From DATNPH01 sp036703315 (lineage in GTDB: Bacteria; Cyanobacteriota; Cyanobacteriia; Cyanobacteriales; Coleofasciculaceae), in contig DATNPH010000026.1 in assembly GCA_036703315.1 (NCBI GenBank), forward strand, positions 34,533 through 98,532: a stretch of DNA of 64,000 bases. Reading direction: 5' to 3'. This document shows positions 49,698 through 58,705 of this stretch, one piece after another. Position numbers and translations under genes: made by a program. Every line of letters begins with the position of its first letter. The stretch's first letter is position 1. The notes below the pieces were generated by a model, which was not told the origin of the DNA, did not search any database, and saw only the letters and a list, made by a program, of their open reading frames with translations.

Positions 49698-51845
49698 TTA
49701 TTCAATTGGAAGAGAAATTAAAAACTCTGTTCCTTGAAAAGGCGCTGAAATACACTGCAATTTTCCAGCGTGTCTCTCAACCACAATTTGGTAGCTAATG
49801 GCTAGACCTAAACCTGTACCCTTTCCCATGGGTTTAGTTGTAAAAAAAGGATTAAAAACTTTTTGTTGTATCTCCTGAGTCATACCTGACCCGTTATCAA
49901 AAATCCGAACCGCCACACTATTACTATCATTAACTGTCGTGCCAACCCGAATCGTCGGTTTAAAGTCAGTGGTCTGTTGCCCGTTGTCAGTAGTTCCTTC
50001 ACTGGCCACTGACTCATCTATGGCATCGATCGCATTGGATAATATATTCATAAATACCTGATTGAGCTGACTTGGGTAGCATACGATTCTTGGTAGTTCC
50101 CCATACTCTTTGATGACTTGAATCTCAGGTCGTAGGCGTTGTTGTTTGAGGCGATGCTTCAAGATGAGCAAGGTGTTATCTATACCTTCATGAATATCCA
50201 CCCGTTGGCGCTCCTTTTCGTCAAAGCGCGAGAAGTTCCGTAAAGACATTACGATACGGCTAATCCGTTCTGCACCCTCTTTCATTGATGTCAGGAGTTT
50301 TGGGAAATCTTCGGCTATGAAATTTGCGTCTTTTGCGTCTAGTTGTTCACAAATCTCTTCGGCGGGTTCAGGGTAGTATCGCCGATATAGATCGATAAGC
50401 TCTAGCAGGTCTTGGGCATAGTCTATCGCTGGTTGGATGTTGCCGTAGATGAAGCTTGTCGGATTGTTGATTTCGTGAGCAATCCCTGCAAGCATTTGCC
50501 CGAGAGAAGACAATTTCTCAGCTTGAATCAGTTGAGCTTGGGTATTCTGCAATTCGCTATAGGCTCGTTCTAGCTCTTGCGCCTTGGCTCGATATTGCAT
50601 TTCTGATTGCCGCAGGGCAACTTCAGCCTGTTTGCGCTCTGTAATGTCACGAGACACCCCTACTGTTTGGATCACCTGTCCAGTAGGGTCTTTGACTGCA
50701 CTTTTAACCGTGTTGAACAAGCGTTCTTGTCCATCGTAGCGAACGACAGGTTCCTCTATACTCAGTGTCTGCCCAGTGCTCAACACATAAGCATCGTCTT
50801 TCAAGTACTGCTGCGTATAGTTGGGGTTAACTGTGGGAGCATCAATGATGGCTTGCAACTGTTCCATTGTCATCCCGTAGTAGTCACGAAATGCCTTGTT
50901 GGCATAAATAATGCTCGATTGTGAACCTTTGCATAAAATAAAGTCGGGAATGGCATCGAGAATCTGCTGATACAGGAATGTCGTCTCGCGTAATTTCCGC
51001 TCGGCGAGTTTGCGATCGCTAATATCTTCGACCACAGCGATCGCATATTGCAGTTCACTTGTCCCAGAGAGTACTAGCGAGCTACTCAGATTTACCCAGA
51101 CAATCGAGCCATCTTTACGAATGAAGCGCTTCTCCATTGAGTAAGCTGACCTCTCACCGGCTAGGCACTGGCGTACATATTCCAACTCTACGGCAACGTC
51201 ATCTGGGTGGGTAATACTCTGAAAGTTGAGTGCCTGTATTTCTAAAGGGGTATAACCAATTAGATCGCACAACTTTTGGTTAACCTGGGGCAATTGACCA
51301 TCTAGCGCCGCAATTGCTATGCCAACAGCGGCTTGCTCAAATATGGAGCGGAATCGTTGTTCGCTTTCTCGGAGTTCTTCTTTTACCCGTTTATGCTCTT
51401 CGAGTTCCTTAGTTAGTCGTCCATTTTGCTCTATAAGTTGTTTAGAGAGACGGCTAAAGCGTAATTGATTCTCGATACGAGCCAAGACCTCTTCTACTTG
51501 AAATGGTTTTGTGATGTAGTCAACTCCACCAACATCAAAGGCTTTCACCTTATCAAATACTTCATTCAACGCACTGACAAAGATAACTGGAATATCCTTG
51601 GTTCGGAAAGAAAGCTTTAGCTTTTTGCAGACTTGATAGCTATCCATTTCAGCTATAGGGATGTCTAGCAAAATCAAGTCAGGGAGAGTTGACTCGGCAG
51701 TCCTTATAGCCAGTTTGCCGCTCCGTACTGAACGCACTTTATACCCTTGTTCCGACAAGATTTTCGTTAGAATATTTAAGCTTTCGGAGCTATCATCAAC
51801 AATTAAAATATCTTCTTTTAAGGAAAAGCTTTGAGTCTTACTCAT
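49698..51845 (-). CDS. Receiver-PAS-PAS histidine kinase
   Basis: A 715-residue cytosolic kinase. The N-terminal receiver has its Asp in LILLDIPIAEMDSY and Lys in YITKPFQV. PAS domains follow at about 165-285 (FRSIFEQAAVGIAIAALDG) and 295-415 (IPDFILCKGSQSSIIYANKAF). The His box is GQMLAGIAHEINNPTSFIYG, the N box VFMNILSNAIDAID, and the G box GKGTGLGLAISYQIV. Such receiver-first kinases often take phosphate from another kinase, here possibly the hybrid kinase. A short insert SVASEGTTDNGQQTTD lies after the N box and is repeat-derived (about 49965-50020). Confidence 0.92.
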   Translation of the reverse strand: MSKTQSFSLKEDILIVDDSSESLNILTKILSEQGYKVRSVRSGKLAIRTAESTLPDLILLDIPIAEMDSYQVCKKLKLSFRTKDIPVIFVSALNEVFDKVKAFDVGGVDYITKPFQVEEVLARIENQLRFSRLSKQLIEQNGRLTKELEEHKRVKEELRESEQRFRSIFEQAAVGIAIAALDGQLPQVNQKLCDLIGYTPLEIQALNFQSITHPDDVAVELEYVRQCLAGERSAYSMEKRFIRKDGSIVWVNLSSSLVLSGTSELQYAIAVVEDISDRKLAERKLRETTFLYQQILDAIPDFILCKGSQSSIIYANKAFRDYYGMTMEQLQAIIDAPTVNPNYTQQYLKDDAYVLSTGQTLSIEEPVVRYDGQERLFNTVKSAVKDPTGQVIQTVGVSRDITERKQAEVALRQSEMQYRAKAQELERAYSELQNTQAQLIQAEKLSSLGQMLAGIAHEINNPTSFIYGNIQPAIDYAQDLLELIDLYRRYYPEPAEEICEQLDAKDANFIAEDFPKLLTSMKEGAERISRIVMSLRNFSRFDEKERQRVDIHEGIDNTLLILKHRLKQQRLRPEIQVIKEYGELPRIVCYPSQLNQVFMNILSNAIDAIDESVASEGTTDNGQQTTDFKPTIRVGTTVNDSNSVAVRIFDNGSGMTQEIQQKVFNPFFTTKPMGKGTGLGLAISYQIVVERHAGKLQCISAPFQGTEFLISLPIE

Positions 51846-52326
51846 TTTTAATCTGCTGTCGGATATGTTAGAATCAAGAAGTGCTGAGGGGAAGTTTTAA
51901 GCCTTGTAATTTCTTATTTATGGCAATTTTAATAAAGCTGTGCAACAATTTTATTAAACTAGAGGCAATAGGGGAACTTATCTGCTGCCTATCTTAACAA
52001 TCAACTGGAGTTTGACACACCAAAAGACATAAAAGATGTGTCATCTTCTACAGAAGCTCAGCTGCTTTACAAACTAGACACAGGTAGCCGGGGGAAATGA
52101 TCAAGGTGTGGTAGCACAGCATTGTTTTGAGGAGCGACTGAAGTAAGCCTAGATTTTTGATATAAATGTTTTGTCTGTACCGGGGTTTGCGGACTACCTA
52201 GCGCGATCGCATCTCCCGAAGAAGCCAGTCATAGCTGGCACCGCAGGATGAGCTGTTAAAGCTGTCAAAAGGTTGCCAACAAGACTACCCTTATTTATAA
52301 GGTAAGCATTAAGAAAAAATTGACAT
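51846..52326. other. Spacer upstream of ffh
   Basis: About 480 bp. A HIP1-like octamer occurs near 52202. No SRP RNA (the GGAAGCAGC-type tetraloop region) was found here although ffh is adjacent. Promoters for both divergent genes are expected. Confidence 0.45.
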
Positions 52327-53772
52327 ATGTTTGATACCCTAGCTGAACGCTTAGAAGATGCCTGGAAGAAACTACGCGGTCAGGACAAAATATCTCAGAG
52401 CAATATTCAAGACGCATTGAAAGAGGTGCGTCGCGCCCTGTTATCGGCAGATGTTAATCTCCAAGTTGTCAAGGATTTTATTGCCGAAGTGGAAACTAAG
52501 GCACAGGGAGAACAGGTAATCTCTGGTGTTCGACCTGACCAGCAGTTCATCAAAATTGTCTATGACGAATTGGTGCAGGTAATGGGGGAAACCAACGTTC
52601 CCTTAACTAAATCAGACACAGCACCAACCATTGTCCTGATGGCGGGGTTACAAGGTACTGGTAAAACCACCGCCACTGCCAAGCTAGCTCTACATCTACG
52701 CAAGCAAGACTCCACCTGTCTGTTAGTTGCTACAGACGTTTATCGACCGGCAGCCATTGACCAGTTAGTTACGCTGGGTCAACAAATTGATGTCCCAGTA
52801 TTTGAACTAGGTAAGGATGCTGACCCTGTAGAGATTGCGCGTCAAGGTGTTGCACGAGCAAGGGAAATGGGTGTCGATACAGTGATTATCGACACGGCAG
52901 GACGCCTGCAAATCGACCAGAACATGATGGGAGAACTCGCCCGGATTAAGGAAACTATCCGACCCCACGAAACTCTCCTGGTAGTGGACTCGATGACAGG
53001 TCAAGAGGCAGCGAATCTGACCCGCACCTTCCATGAACAAATTGGGATTACTGGTGCAATTCTCACCAAACTGGACGGAGACACTCGAGGCGGTGCTGCA
53101 CTCTCGGTACGGCGGATTTCCGGTCAACCCATTAAATTTGTTGGCGTTGGGGAAAAGGTGGAGGCGCTACAACCGTTTTATCCTGACCGGATGGCATCGC
53201 GCATTCTTGGCATGGGAGATGTCCTCACTCTGGTGGAGAAAGCCCAGGAGGAGATTGACCTAGCTGACGCTGAGAAGATGCAGGAGAAAATGCTGACGGC
53301 AAAGTTTGACTTCAGCGATTTCTTGAAGCAGATGCGACTGTTAAAGAACATGGGTTCCCTTGGTGGTCTCATGAAGTTAATTCCAGGGATGGGCAAGCTG
53401 AGTGCTGACCAACTGCAACAAGGGGAAACCAAGCTGAAGCAATCAGAAGCCATGATTAACTCCATGACCACTGAAGAGCGGCGCAACCCAGATTTGCTCG
53501 CTAGTTCTCCGTCGCGCCGACGCCGGATTGCGCGTGGTTCTGGCTATCAAGAGAGAGATGTCGCCAATCTAGTGAGTGAATTCACTAAAATGCGAACGTT
53601 GATGCAGCAGATGGGTCAAGGTCAAATGCCCGCCATGCCTGGAATGGGTGGAATGTTTGGCGGCATGGGTGGAGGCAATCCTTCCCAACCCGGTTGGCGT
53701 GGTTACTCGGGGGGCGGTGCTCAAAAGAAAAAGGAGAAGAAGAAGAAGAAAAAAGGATTTGGTCAGCTTTAA
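52327..53772 (+). CDS. ffh: Signal recognition particle protein Ffh
   Basis: The 481-residue GTPase of the bacterial SRP, binding SRP RNA and signal sequences and delivering nascent membrane proteins to FtsY. The N domain covers residues 1-90. The G domain has GLQGTGKTTATAKLA near 108, DVYRPAAIDQL, DTAGRLQID and TKLDGDTRGGAAL. The M domain (from about 330) has the Met-rich hydrophobic cleft (MRLLKNMGSLGGLMKLIPGMG) and RRRRIARGSG for RNA binding. The C-terminus is Gly/Met-rich, ending with a Lys-rich run. It opens a group with rpsP, a KH protein and phoH. Confidence 0.97.
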   Translation: MFDTLAERLEDAWKKLRGQDKISQSNIQDALKEVRRALLSADVNLQVVKDFIAEVETKAQGEQVISGVRPDQQFIKIVYDELVQVMGETNVPLTKSDTAPTIVLMAGLQGTGKTTATAKLALHLRKQDSTCLLVATDVYRPAAIDQLVTLGQQIDVPVFELGKDADPVEIARQGVARAREMGVDTVIIDTAGRLQIDQNMMGELARIKETIRPHETLLVVDSMTGQEAANLTRTFHEQIGITGAILTKLDGDTRGGAALSVRRISGQPIKFVGVGEKVEALQPFYPDRMASRILGMGDVLTLVEKAQEEIDLADAEKMQEKMLTAKFDFSDFLKQMRLLKNMGSLGGLMKLIPGMGKLSADQLQQGETKLKQSEAMINSMTTEERRNPDLLASSPSRRRRIARGSGYQERDVANLVSEFTKMRTLMQQMGQGQMPAMPGMGGMFGGMGGGNPSQPGWRGYSGGGAQKKKEKKKKKKGFGQL

Positions 53773-53918
53773 CCATTTGTCAGTTGTCTATAAACTTTTG
53801 ACCACTGACCACTGACCGACGCTGGATACCCCAATTCATTTGGGGCATAGGAAGCGCGGTTGAAGACCACTGAGCCGTGAGAATAGCTTAAAATCAAACA
53901 GGTGAATTATTCCTAAAT

Positions 53919-54167
53919 ATGGTCAAACTCAGATTGAAACGATACGGCAAAAAACGTGAGGTCAGCTACCGAATTGTCGCGATTCGAAGTGATGCACGTC
54001 GTGATGGACGCCCCTTGGAAGAACTAGGTTTCTACAATCCGAGAACGGATGAAACACGACTGAACGTTCCAGCGATTGTGAAGCGGCTCCAAGAGGGTGC
54101 TCAGCCGACTGAAACAGTGCGTAATATTCTCCGCAAAGCCAATGTCTTCGAACAACTCCGTGCATGA
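53919..54167 (+). CDS. rpsP: 30S ribosomal protein S16
   Basis: An 82-residue S16, a small 30S subunit protein of the 5' domain. The start MVKLRLKRYGKKREVSYRIV and YRIVAIRSDARRDGRPLEEL are canonical, with LGFYNPRTDE next. The 3' end overlaps the likely start of the KH gene by 26 bp, showing tight coupling. Its position after ffh is a common arrangement in bacteria. Confidence 0.97.
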   Translation: MVKLRLKRYGKKREVSYRIVAIRSDARRDGRPLEELGFYNPRTDETRLNVPAIVKRLQEGAQPTETVRNILRKANVFEQLRA

Positions 54168-54555
54168 AACAAGGTCTTCCTCACTTCAAGATGCCAGTCC
54201 AGATTATGTCGGTCTCGTAAGATTTTTGATAGAGCCGTTTTTGGAATCAACGGAACGCTTGAGCATAGACTGCGAGAAGTCAAATGCTAAGGAGCGGGTC
54301 TGGATTCGATTGGCTTTTGAAGGGGCGGATAAGGGGCGTGTGTTCGGTCGGGGGGGTCGCAACATTCAGGCGATTCGGATGGTAATTCAAGCCGCTGCTC
54401 AGGCGGCTGGTCAATCTGTTCATCTGGATATCTATGAGAACCCAACCGAAGGGGTTCGTCGAGAAAGTACCTCTGCTGGTAAATCTGATACAAGAAAGGG
54501 TTCACCGATGCGTTCATCAACGCCTAAACCCACTCCTAAATTCCGTTCTGAGTAG
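54142..54555 (+). CDS. KH-domain RNA-binding protein (KhpA-like)
   Basis: A 137-residue protein with one KH domain of the KhpA/YlqC type. The GxxG loop is in VFGRGGRNIQAIRMVI near residue 67. The C-terminal extension (about residues 105-137) is basic and Ser/Pro-rich (TPKPTPKFRSE), longer than in KhpA of Firmicutes (about 80 residues). ATG 54142 is used, with GTG 54160 the alternative; neither has a strong ribosome site, in keeping with overlap with rpsP. It probably binds RNA in ribosome- or cell-growth-linked control. Confidence 0.9.
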   Translation: MSSNNSVHETRSSSLQDASPDYVGLVRFLIEPFLESTERLSIDCEKSNAKERVWIRLAFEGADKGRVFGRGGRNIQAIRMVIQAAAQAAGQSVHLDIYENPTEGVRRESTSAGKSDTRKGSPMRSSTPKPTPKFRSE

Positions 54556-54898
54556 GGATCTAGCTAACGTCAGACTAAGTTGCGCGACCTTAGCAAAGCA
54601 GCTCTGTTAGTGAAGCGGCACTTGAGAGAGACTAGAGGGTAGGGAATTGGAGTTAACTCCGGAAACTTCGGGTAAGTTCCCTATTCCGCTTTTCTTCCTA
54701 ATGTCCATCGCCAGATTCAGAGCGTAGTTAGGCAGGTAGGTTTTGGGGAATTTGATTCAAATGCTGATAGGAAGTTCAAGTTCCCCATCTGTTTATTCCT
54801 TGATACGCTATCGCTTCGCTAAAATGCGTGTTAGTGGTCAGTGATCAGTGACAAGTAGAGAAACTGGCAACCGACTACTAACAATTGACTAGTAACCA
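54556..54898. other. Spacer before phoH with short repeats
   Basis: About 340 bp. A hairpin-like TAGGGAA (near 54642) and TTCCCTA (near 54678) may end the upstream transcript. The last part (54830-54895) is made of GTCAGTGATCAGTGAC-like low-complexity repeats typical of cyanobacterial intergenic DNA. Confidence 0.5.
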
Positions 54899-55855
54899 AT
54901 GAGTGAAGTATCAAAGACAATTGAGCTGCCGAGTAACGAAAGCGCGATCGCGCTAGCTGGTGACCGCGAAGAAAATATCAAAATCCTATCGCGGCAAACT
55001 GGGGCGTCATTAGTGCTGCGAGGGCAAGAACTGGTAATTTCTGGAACAGAAAAACAAGTAGAACGTGCATTATCACTGGTGCGATCGCTCAAGGCCTTCT
55101 GGCAAGACGGCAAGATTGTCACAGCAGTAGATATCCAGACCGCCATTCATGCCTCTGATACCCACCAACAGGATGAGCTACAGGATTTACAGCAAGACAT
55201 TATTGCACGTACCCGTCGAGGCGAAATAATCCGCGCTAAAACCTTCGGGCAGCGACAGTACATTAAAAATATAGGTACCCACGACCTCACCTTCTGCATC
55301 GGTCCTGCCGGCACCGGAAAAACATTTCTGGCAGTTGTTCTAGCTGCTCAAGCTCTGCTGGAAAATCAGTATGAACGATTGATTTTGACGCGACCAGCGG
55401 TGGAAGCGGGTGAAAAACTGGGCTTTTTGCCTGGAGACTTGCAGCAGAAAATTAATCCCTATCTGCGTCCCCTCTATGATGCTCTGTATGAACTGATTGA
55501 CGCCGAGAAAATTCCCAATTTGATGGAACGAGGTGTTATTGAAGTTGCTCCCTTGGCATATATGCGGGGTCGTACTCTCGCTAATGCCTTTGTGATTGTC
55601 GATGAGGCTCAGAATACAACACCAGGGCAGATGAAGATGGTTTTGACTCGCCTAGGTTTTCGTTCACGCATGGTTGTCACAGGTGACCTCACCCAGACTG
55701 ACCTACCCACATACCAACAGTCAGGATTAGCTGTTGCACAAAAAATCTTACGAAATGTTCAAGGCATTGCCTTTTGCGAATTAAGCACAAAAGATGTCGT
55801 GCGCAATCCTCTCGTCCAGCGAATTGTCGCCGCTTATGAACAGTATGAGAATTAA
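54899..55855 (+). CDS. phoH: PhoH-like ATPase
   Basis: A 318-residue P-loop ATPase of the PhoH family. An N-terminal KH-like part covers about residues 20-75. The linker holds the ARTRRGEIIRAKTFGQRQYI block, then Walker A FCIGPAGTGKTFLAV near 140, RPAVEAGEKLGFLPGDL, and Walker B NAFVIVDEAQNTTPGQMKM near 235. The link with RNA-binding and ribosomal genes agrees with a proposed RNA-related role. E. coli PhoH is phosphate-starvation induced; no Pho box was identified here. Confidence 0.95.
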   Translation: MSEVSKTIELPSNESAIALAGDREENIKILSRQTGASLVLRGQELVISGTEKQVERALSLVRSLKAFWQDGKIVTAVDIQTAIHASDTHQQDELQDLQQDIIARTRRGEIIRAKTFGQRQYIKNIGTHDLTFCIGPAGTGKTFLAVVLAAQALLENQYERLILTRPAVEAGEKLGFLPGDLQQKINPYLRPLYDALYELIDAEKIPNLMERGVIEVAPLAYMRGRTLANAFVIVDEAQNTTPGQMKMVLTRLGFRSRMVVTGDLTQTDLPTYQQSGLAVAQKILRNVQGIAFCELSTKDVVRNPLVQRIVAAYEQYEN

Positions 55856-55899
55856 CATCCTAATATCACCTACTTAACTTGCTATAGCTAGCATGTCTC

Positions 55900-56271
55900 C
55901 TATCGCGGTGTTGCATCAATTATTTGTCTGCTAGTCTTGCGCATAATGTCATTAATTTGCTCTTGTTGCTCGTCTGATATATTCTGGATCGACTCCAACG
56001 CCTGAAAAGGCCCTTCTCCTTTATACAGGCGAGCCCCTTTGTACTGACGAAGCTGCTCTGGAGTAAGCAACGCCTCAATCTGAGCCACCGCATCTTTTTG
56101 GATCTGCTCGATCCGGGATTGTTGCTGCTGAATTATTTGACCCGGCGATTGTGGACCTGGAGATTGTGGGGAACGTGGCGATCGCGGCGATCGAGGGGTT
56201 TGAGCCAAAGCCACTGTTGGTATTGTAACCAGCGTGACGGCAACTATCAGCATTATATTGAGTTTCACCAT
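55900..56271 (-). CDS. Small exported protein, CpxP/Spy-like helical pattern
   Basis: A 123-residue protein. ATG 56271 has a full AGGAGG five bases upstream, an unusually strong site here. The signal peptide MVKLNIMLIVAVTLVTIPTVALAQ (about 23 residues) ends in ALA-Q. A Pro/Ser-rich repeat (PRSPRSPRSPQSPGPQSPG) follows, then a helical region with ALLTPEQLRQYKG, the L-T-x-E-Q-x pattern seen in Spy/CpxP-type periplasmic proteins. It might bind metal or unfolded protein; family membership is tentative. Confidence 0.65.
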   Translation of the reverse strand: MVKLNIMLIVAVTLVTIPTVALAQTPRSPRSPRSPQSPGPQSPGQIIQQQQSRIEQIQKDAVAQIEALLTPEQLRQYKGARLYKGEGPFQALESIQNISDEQQEQINDIMRKTSRQIIDATPR

Positions 56272-56361
56272 TTTCACCTCCTATTGATGGATGCCGCTAA
56301 TAGCCTTGCTTGTGCAAAATTTTAGTAAATAGGGTGGAGGCATAGGGATAACATCTAGATC

Positions 56362-56679
56362 ATGAAACAAGTATTTACTCCTATCACGATAGTAACTGCT
56401 ACGGTGTCATTGCTGGCAGGGCTATTGAGTCAACAAGCTTCTGCTTGGGCTAATTCACAATCTCCCTTAAGTCCAACACAAGCAGCACAGCTCTCTCGTG
56501 ACTTGATTCCATCTCAGCCACAAGAGTTTTTCCGGCAAGGGCAAGAGAGGTTTGAAGCAGAAATTCAAAATCTCATCAAAAGACAAACCACATCGACTGA
56601 ACCCCCTCTTGAGATAAATGTAAATCCACAGGTTGAGTTAGAGCGCTTACCCCAGGTGCAACCTACTCAATCTCAATAA
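56362..56679 (+). CDS. Small exported protein of unknown function
   Basis: A 105-residue protein with a clear signal peptide (MKQVFTPITIVTATVSLLAG, cleavage near ASA-WA). The mature part is polar and helical (LSPTQAAQLSRDLIPSQPQEF), with a Pro-rich C-terminus. I do not recognise it. It is divergent from the other small exported gene, with 90 bp between the starts, so they may share a control region and a role in the envelope (inference). Confidence 0.6.
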   Translation: MKQVFTPITIVTATVSLLAGLLSQQASAWANSQSPLSPTQAAQLSRDLIPSQPQEFFRQGQERFEAEIQNLIKRQTTSTEPPLEINVNPQVELERLPQVQPTQSQ

Positions 56680-56744
56680 AGCGAACAGTTGTGTCTTCTG
56701 AGGAAAAGGCAGCCCCCGTCAGTTAGTATAGTTGAGCATTCGGG

Positions 56745-57209
56745 TTACTCAAGCAATTCTTCTTGTTCTCTGCGCCACTGAGTTAAAACTTCACTAGGAT
56801 TAAACCCTCTGTACTGGAGATAGTTCCATAACTTTGTTTTCGTTTTCGGCTCGATTGAAAGAAAGTCATCAATTTTGTACTTTCGCATTACCTTAGCTTT
56901 TAAGTCATCCAGTTCCCCTATTTCCTCACCCTCGGTTTGGGATTCCCAGATTGGCTCAAATACATCGGCAGCAATTCCTTTTTCACGGCATTTGCGCTTA
57001 ATCACTGATTTTCCATATTTGCCTTGATAGGAGGCAATCATGCTCTCGACTAAGCGTAGATCAGACTGATAATCTTTACTCTGAAGTTCCTGAATGGCTT
57101 CACTAATTTCGCTTTGTTCAAATCCCTTTTCTCGTGCTTTTTTTGTGAGTTCATAAGCGCTATACTCTCGACGGGATAAAAGTTGATAGAAATAGTCGAT
57201 ACAAGTCAT
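56745..57209 (-). CDS. recX: RecX-family regulator of RecA
   Basis: A 154-residue helical protein. RecX binds RecA filaments and limits strand exchange. The pattern CIDYFYQLLSRREYSAYEL near the N-terminus, then FEQSEISEAIQELQSKDYQSD (in parts), is the family's three-helix repeat; the second and third repeats follow (IKRKCREKGI, WNYLQYRGFNPSEVL). It starts at ATG 57209. No recA gene is present in this window. Confidence 0.85.
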   Translation of the reverse strand: MTCIDYFYQLLSRREYSAYELTKKAREKGFEQSEISEAIQELQSKDYQSDLRLVESMIASYQGKYGKSVIKRKCREKGIAADVFEPIWESQTEGEEIGELDDLKAKVMRKYKIDDFLSIEPKTKTKLWNYLQYRGFNPSEVLTQWRREQEELLE

Positions 57210-57538
57210 TAATCTTAATTATTTTTAGGTTGAATTATCTAAGCCAGAAACGAACTATGTTCTTACAATTTTAAAGAAAACACTTGGTATGAGCGCCGTG
57301 CTAATACCGATAACTACCATTATGGGAATTAGACACTCCGTGCAGGAATATCCTTTTAAGGGGACTGAAACGAGAATCGAACGTGCGACGGAATCTTCAA
57401 TTTCAGCTAGCCTTTCCCCGAACTAAATCTCCACAAAGATGACATGATGACTACTGGTATGACAGTTTGGGGTTTCTGAGCTCAAATGAGACTGATGGCT
57501 AACTACACTAATGGATTCTGCCTTGAGGTAAGTTGTTG
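57210..57538. other. Spacer with a CRISPR-repeat-like sequence
   Basis: About 330 bp without a gene. A single sequence near 57341-57372 ends in CCTTTTAAGGGGACTGAAAC, resembling the 3' end of cyanobacterial CRISPR repeats (GxTTGAAAC/ACTGAAAC), but it occurs only once. No other structure was seen. Confidence 0.35.
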
Positions 57539-58627
57539 ATGGCAACAAACACAGCGATCGCCAATTCCCTCAGACTGCTACTCGTCTCTAACCCAATTGG
57601 TCCATTGGGTTCAGGATTGGGAGGTGGTGTCGAATTGACCTTGCGTAACATCGCAACAGAACTGATGCGGCGGGGTTATACCATCAAAATTGTCGCCCCC
57701 AAAGAATCTACAGCTTGGGGCATGCCACTAGTCGAGATTGAAGGTACCTCACAAATCAGCGCTCAAACTCAAGGGCGAGATGCCCCAATCACCATTCCGG
57801 CGTCTTCTGTCTTGGCGAATATGTGGGATTATGCACGGCAGGTGCAAACCGAGTATGACGTAATTTTTAACTTCGCCTATGACTGGTTACCGTTTTACCT
57901 GACGCCCTTTTTCACCTGTCCTATTGCCCACTTAGTCAGCATGGGTTCATTGACTGAGGCAATGGATCAAATTATTGAGCAAGTGGCAACTCAGTTTCCT
58001 GGTACCATCGGTGTCCATTCACAGGCACAGGCAGAAACGTTTGCCTTTGCCAATTGCTGTCGGTGTGTGAAAAATGGTATTGACTTGTCCTTTTATGAAT
58101 TGTGTGAGTCACCAGCACCTTGGGTAGGATGGGTTGGTCGAATTGCACCGGAAAAAGGATTGGAGGATGCGGTGGCAGCCTCTCAGTTGACAGGCATTCC
58201 TATGAAAATTATGGGATTTCTGGAAAATGAAAGCTACTGGCGGCAAATTGTCCGTGATTATCCAAATGCACCAGTGGAATACGTAGGGTTTCTCTCAACC
58301 ACTGAACTCCAAAAGCGGTTGCGTCAGTGTCGATCGCTGTTAATGACGCCCCGTTGGGTGGAGGCGTTTGGGAATGTGGCAATTGAAGCCCTTGCTTGTG
58401 GTGTGCCGGTGATTGCTTACCGTCGTGGTGGACCAGCAGAAATTATCGAAGATGGGAAAACAGGCTTTTTAGTAGAACCTGATTCTGTGGAAGGGTTGGT
58501 AGAGGCAATGGGACAGTTGGATAATATTGACCGCCATGCCTGCCGCCAACGCGCAGAAGCTGAATATTCTAATCAAGCAATGGGCGATCGCATCGAGCAG
58601 TGGCTACTCGATATCCTTCAGAGGTGA
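57539..58627 (+). CDS. UDP-glucose:tetrahydrobiopterin glucosyltransferase-like GT4
   Basis: A 362-residue GT4 glycosyltransferase. The opening LLLVSNPIGPLGSGLGGGVELTL is characteristic of cyanobacterial BGluT, which makes glucosyl-tetrahydrobiopterin, a UV-related pterin. The donor-binding domain shows GWVGRIAPEKGLEDAV near residue 203, MTPRWVEAFGNVAIEALACG (E-x7-E motif) and PVIAYRRGGPAEII. ATG 57539 is used, with GAGG ten bases upstream. The family is clear, but the acceptor (a pterin or another molecule) is inferred. It is a single gene. Confidence 0.82.
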   Translation: MATNTAIANSLRLLLVSNPIGPLGSGLGGGVELTLRNIATELMRRGYTIKIVAPKESTAWGMPLVEIEGTSQISAQTQGRDAPITIPASSVLANMWDYARQVQTEYDVIFNFAYDWLPFYLTPFFTCPIAHLVSMGSLTEAMDQIIEQVATQFPGTIGVHSQAQAETFAFANCCRCVKNGIDLSFYELCESPAPWVGWVGRIAPEKGLEDAVAASQLTGIPMKIMGFLENESYWRQIVRDYPNAPVEYVGFLSTTELQKRLRQCRSLLMTPRWVEAFGNVAIEALACGVPVIAYRRGGPAEIIEDGKTGFLVEPDSVEGLVEAMGQLDNIDRHACRQRAEAEYSNQAMGDRIEQWLLDILQR

Positions 58628-58705
58628 TATTCAAATTCGTTGGAATGCACACGAACAGACGCCTCATAGTGCGTCTGTTCGTGTTAAACATCATTCAAAA
58701 CCCTA

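Noticed and set aside
51846..52326. SRP RNA gene next to ffh
   Set aside because: I looked for the conserved GGAAGCAGC-type region on both strands and did not find it.
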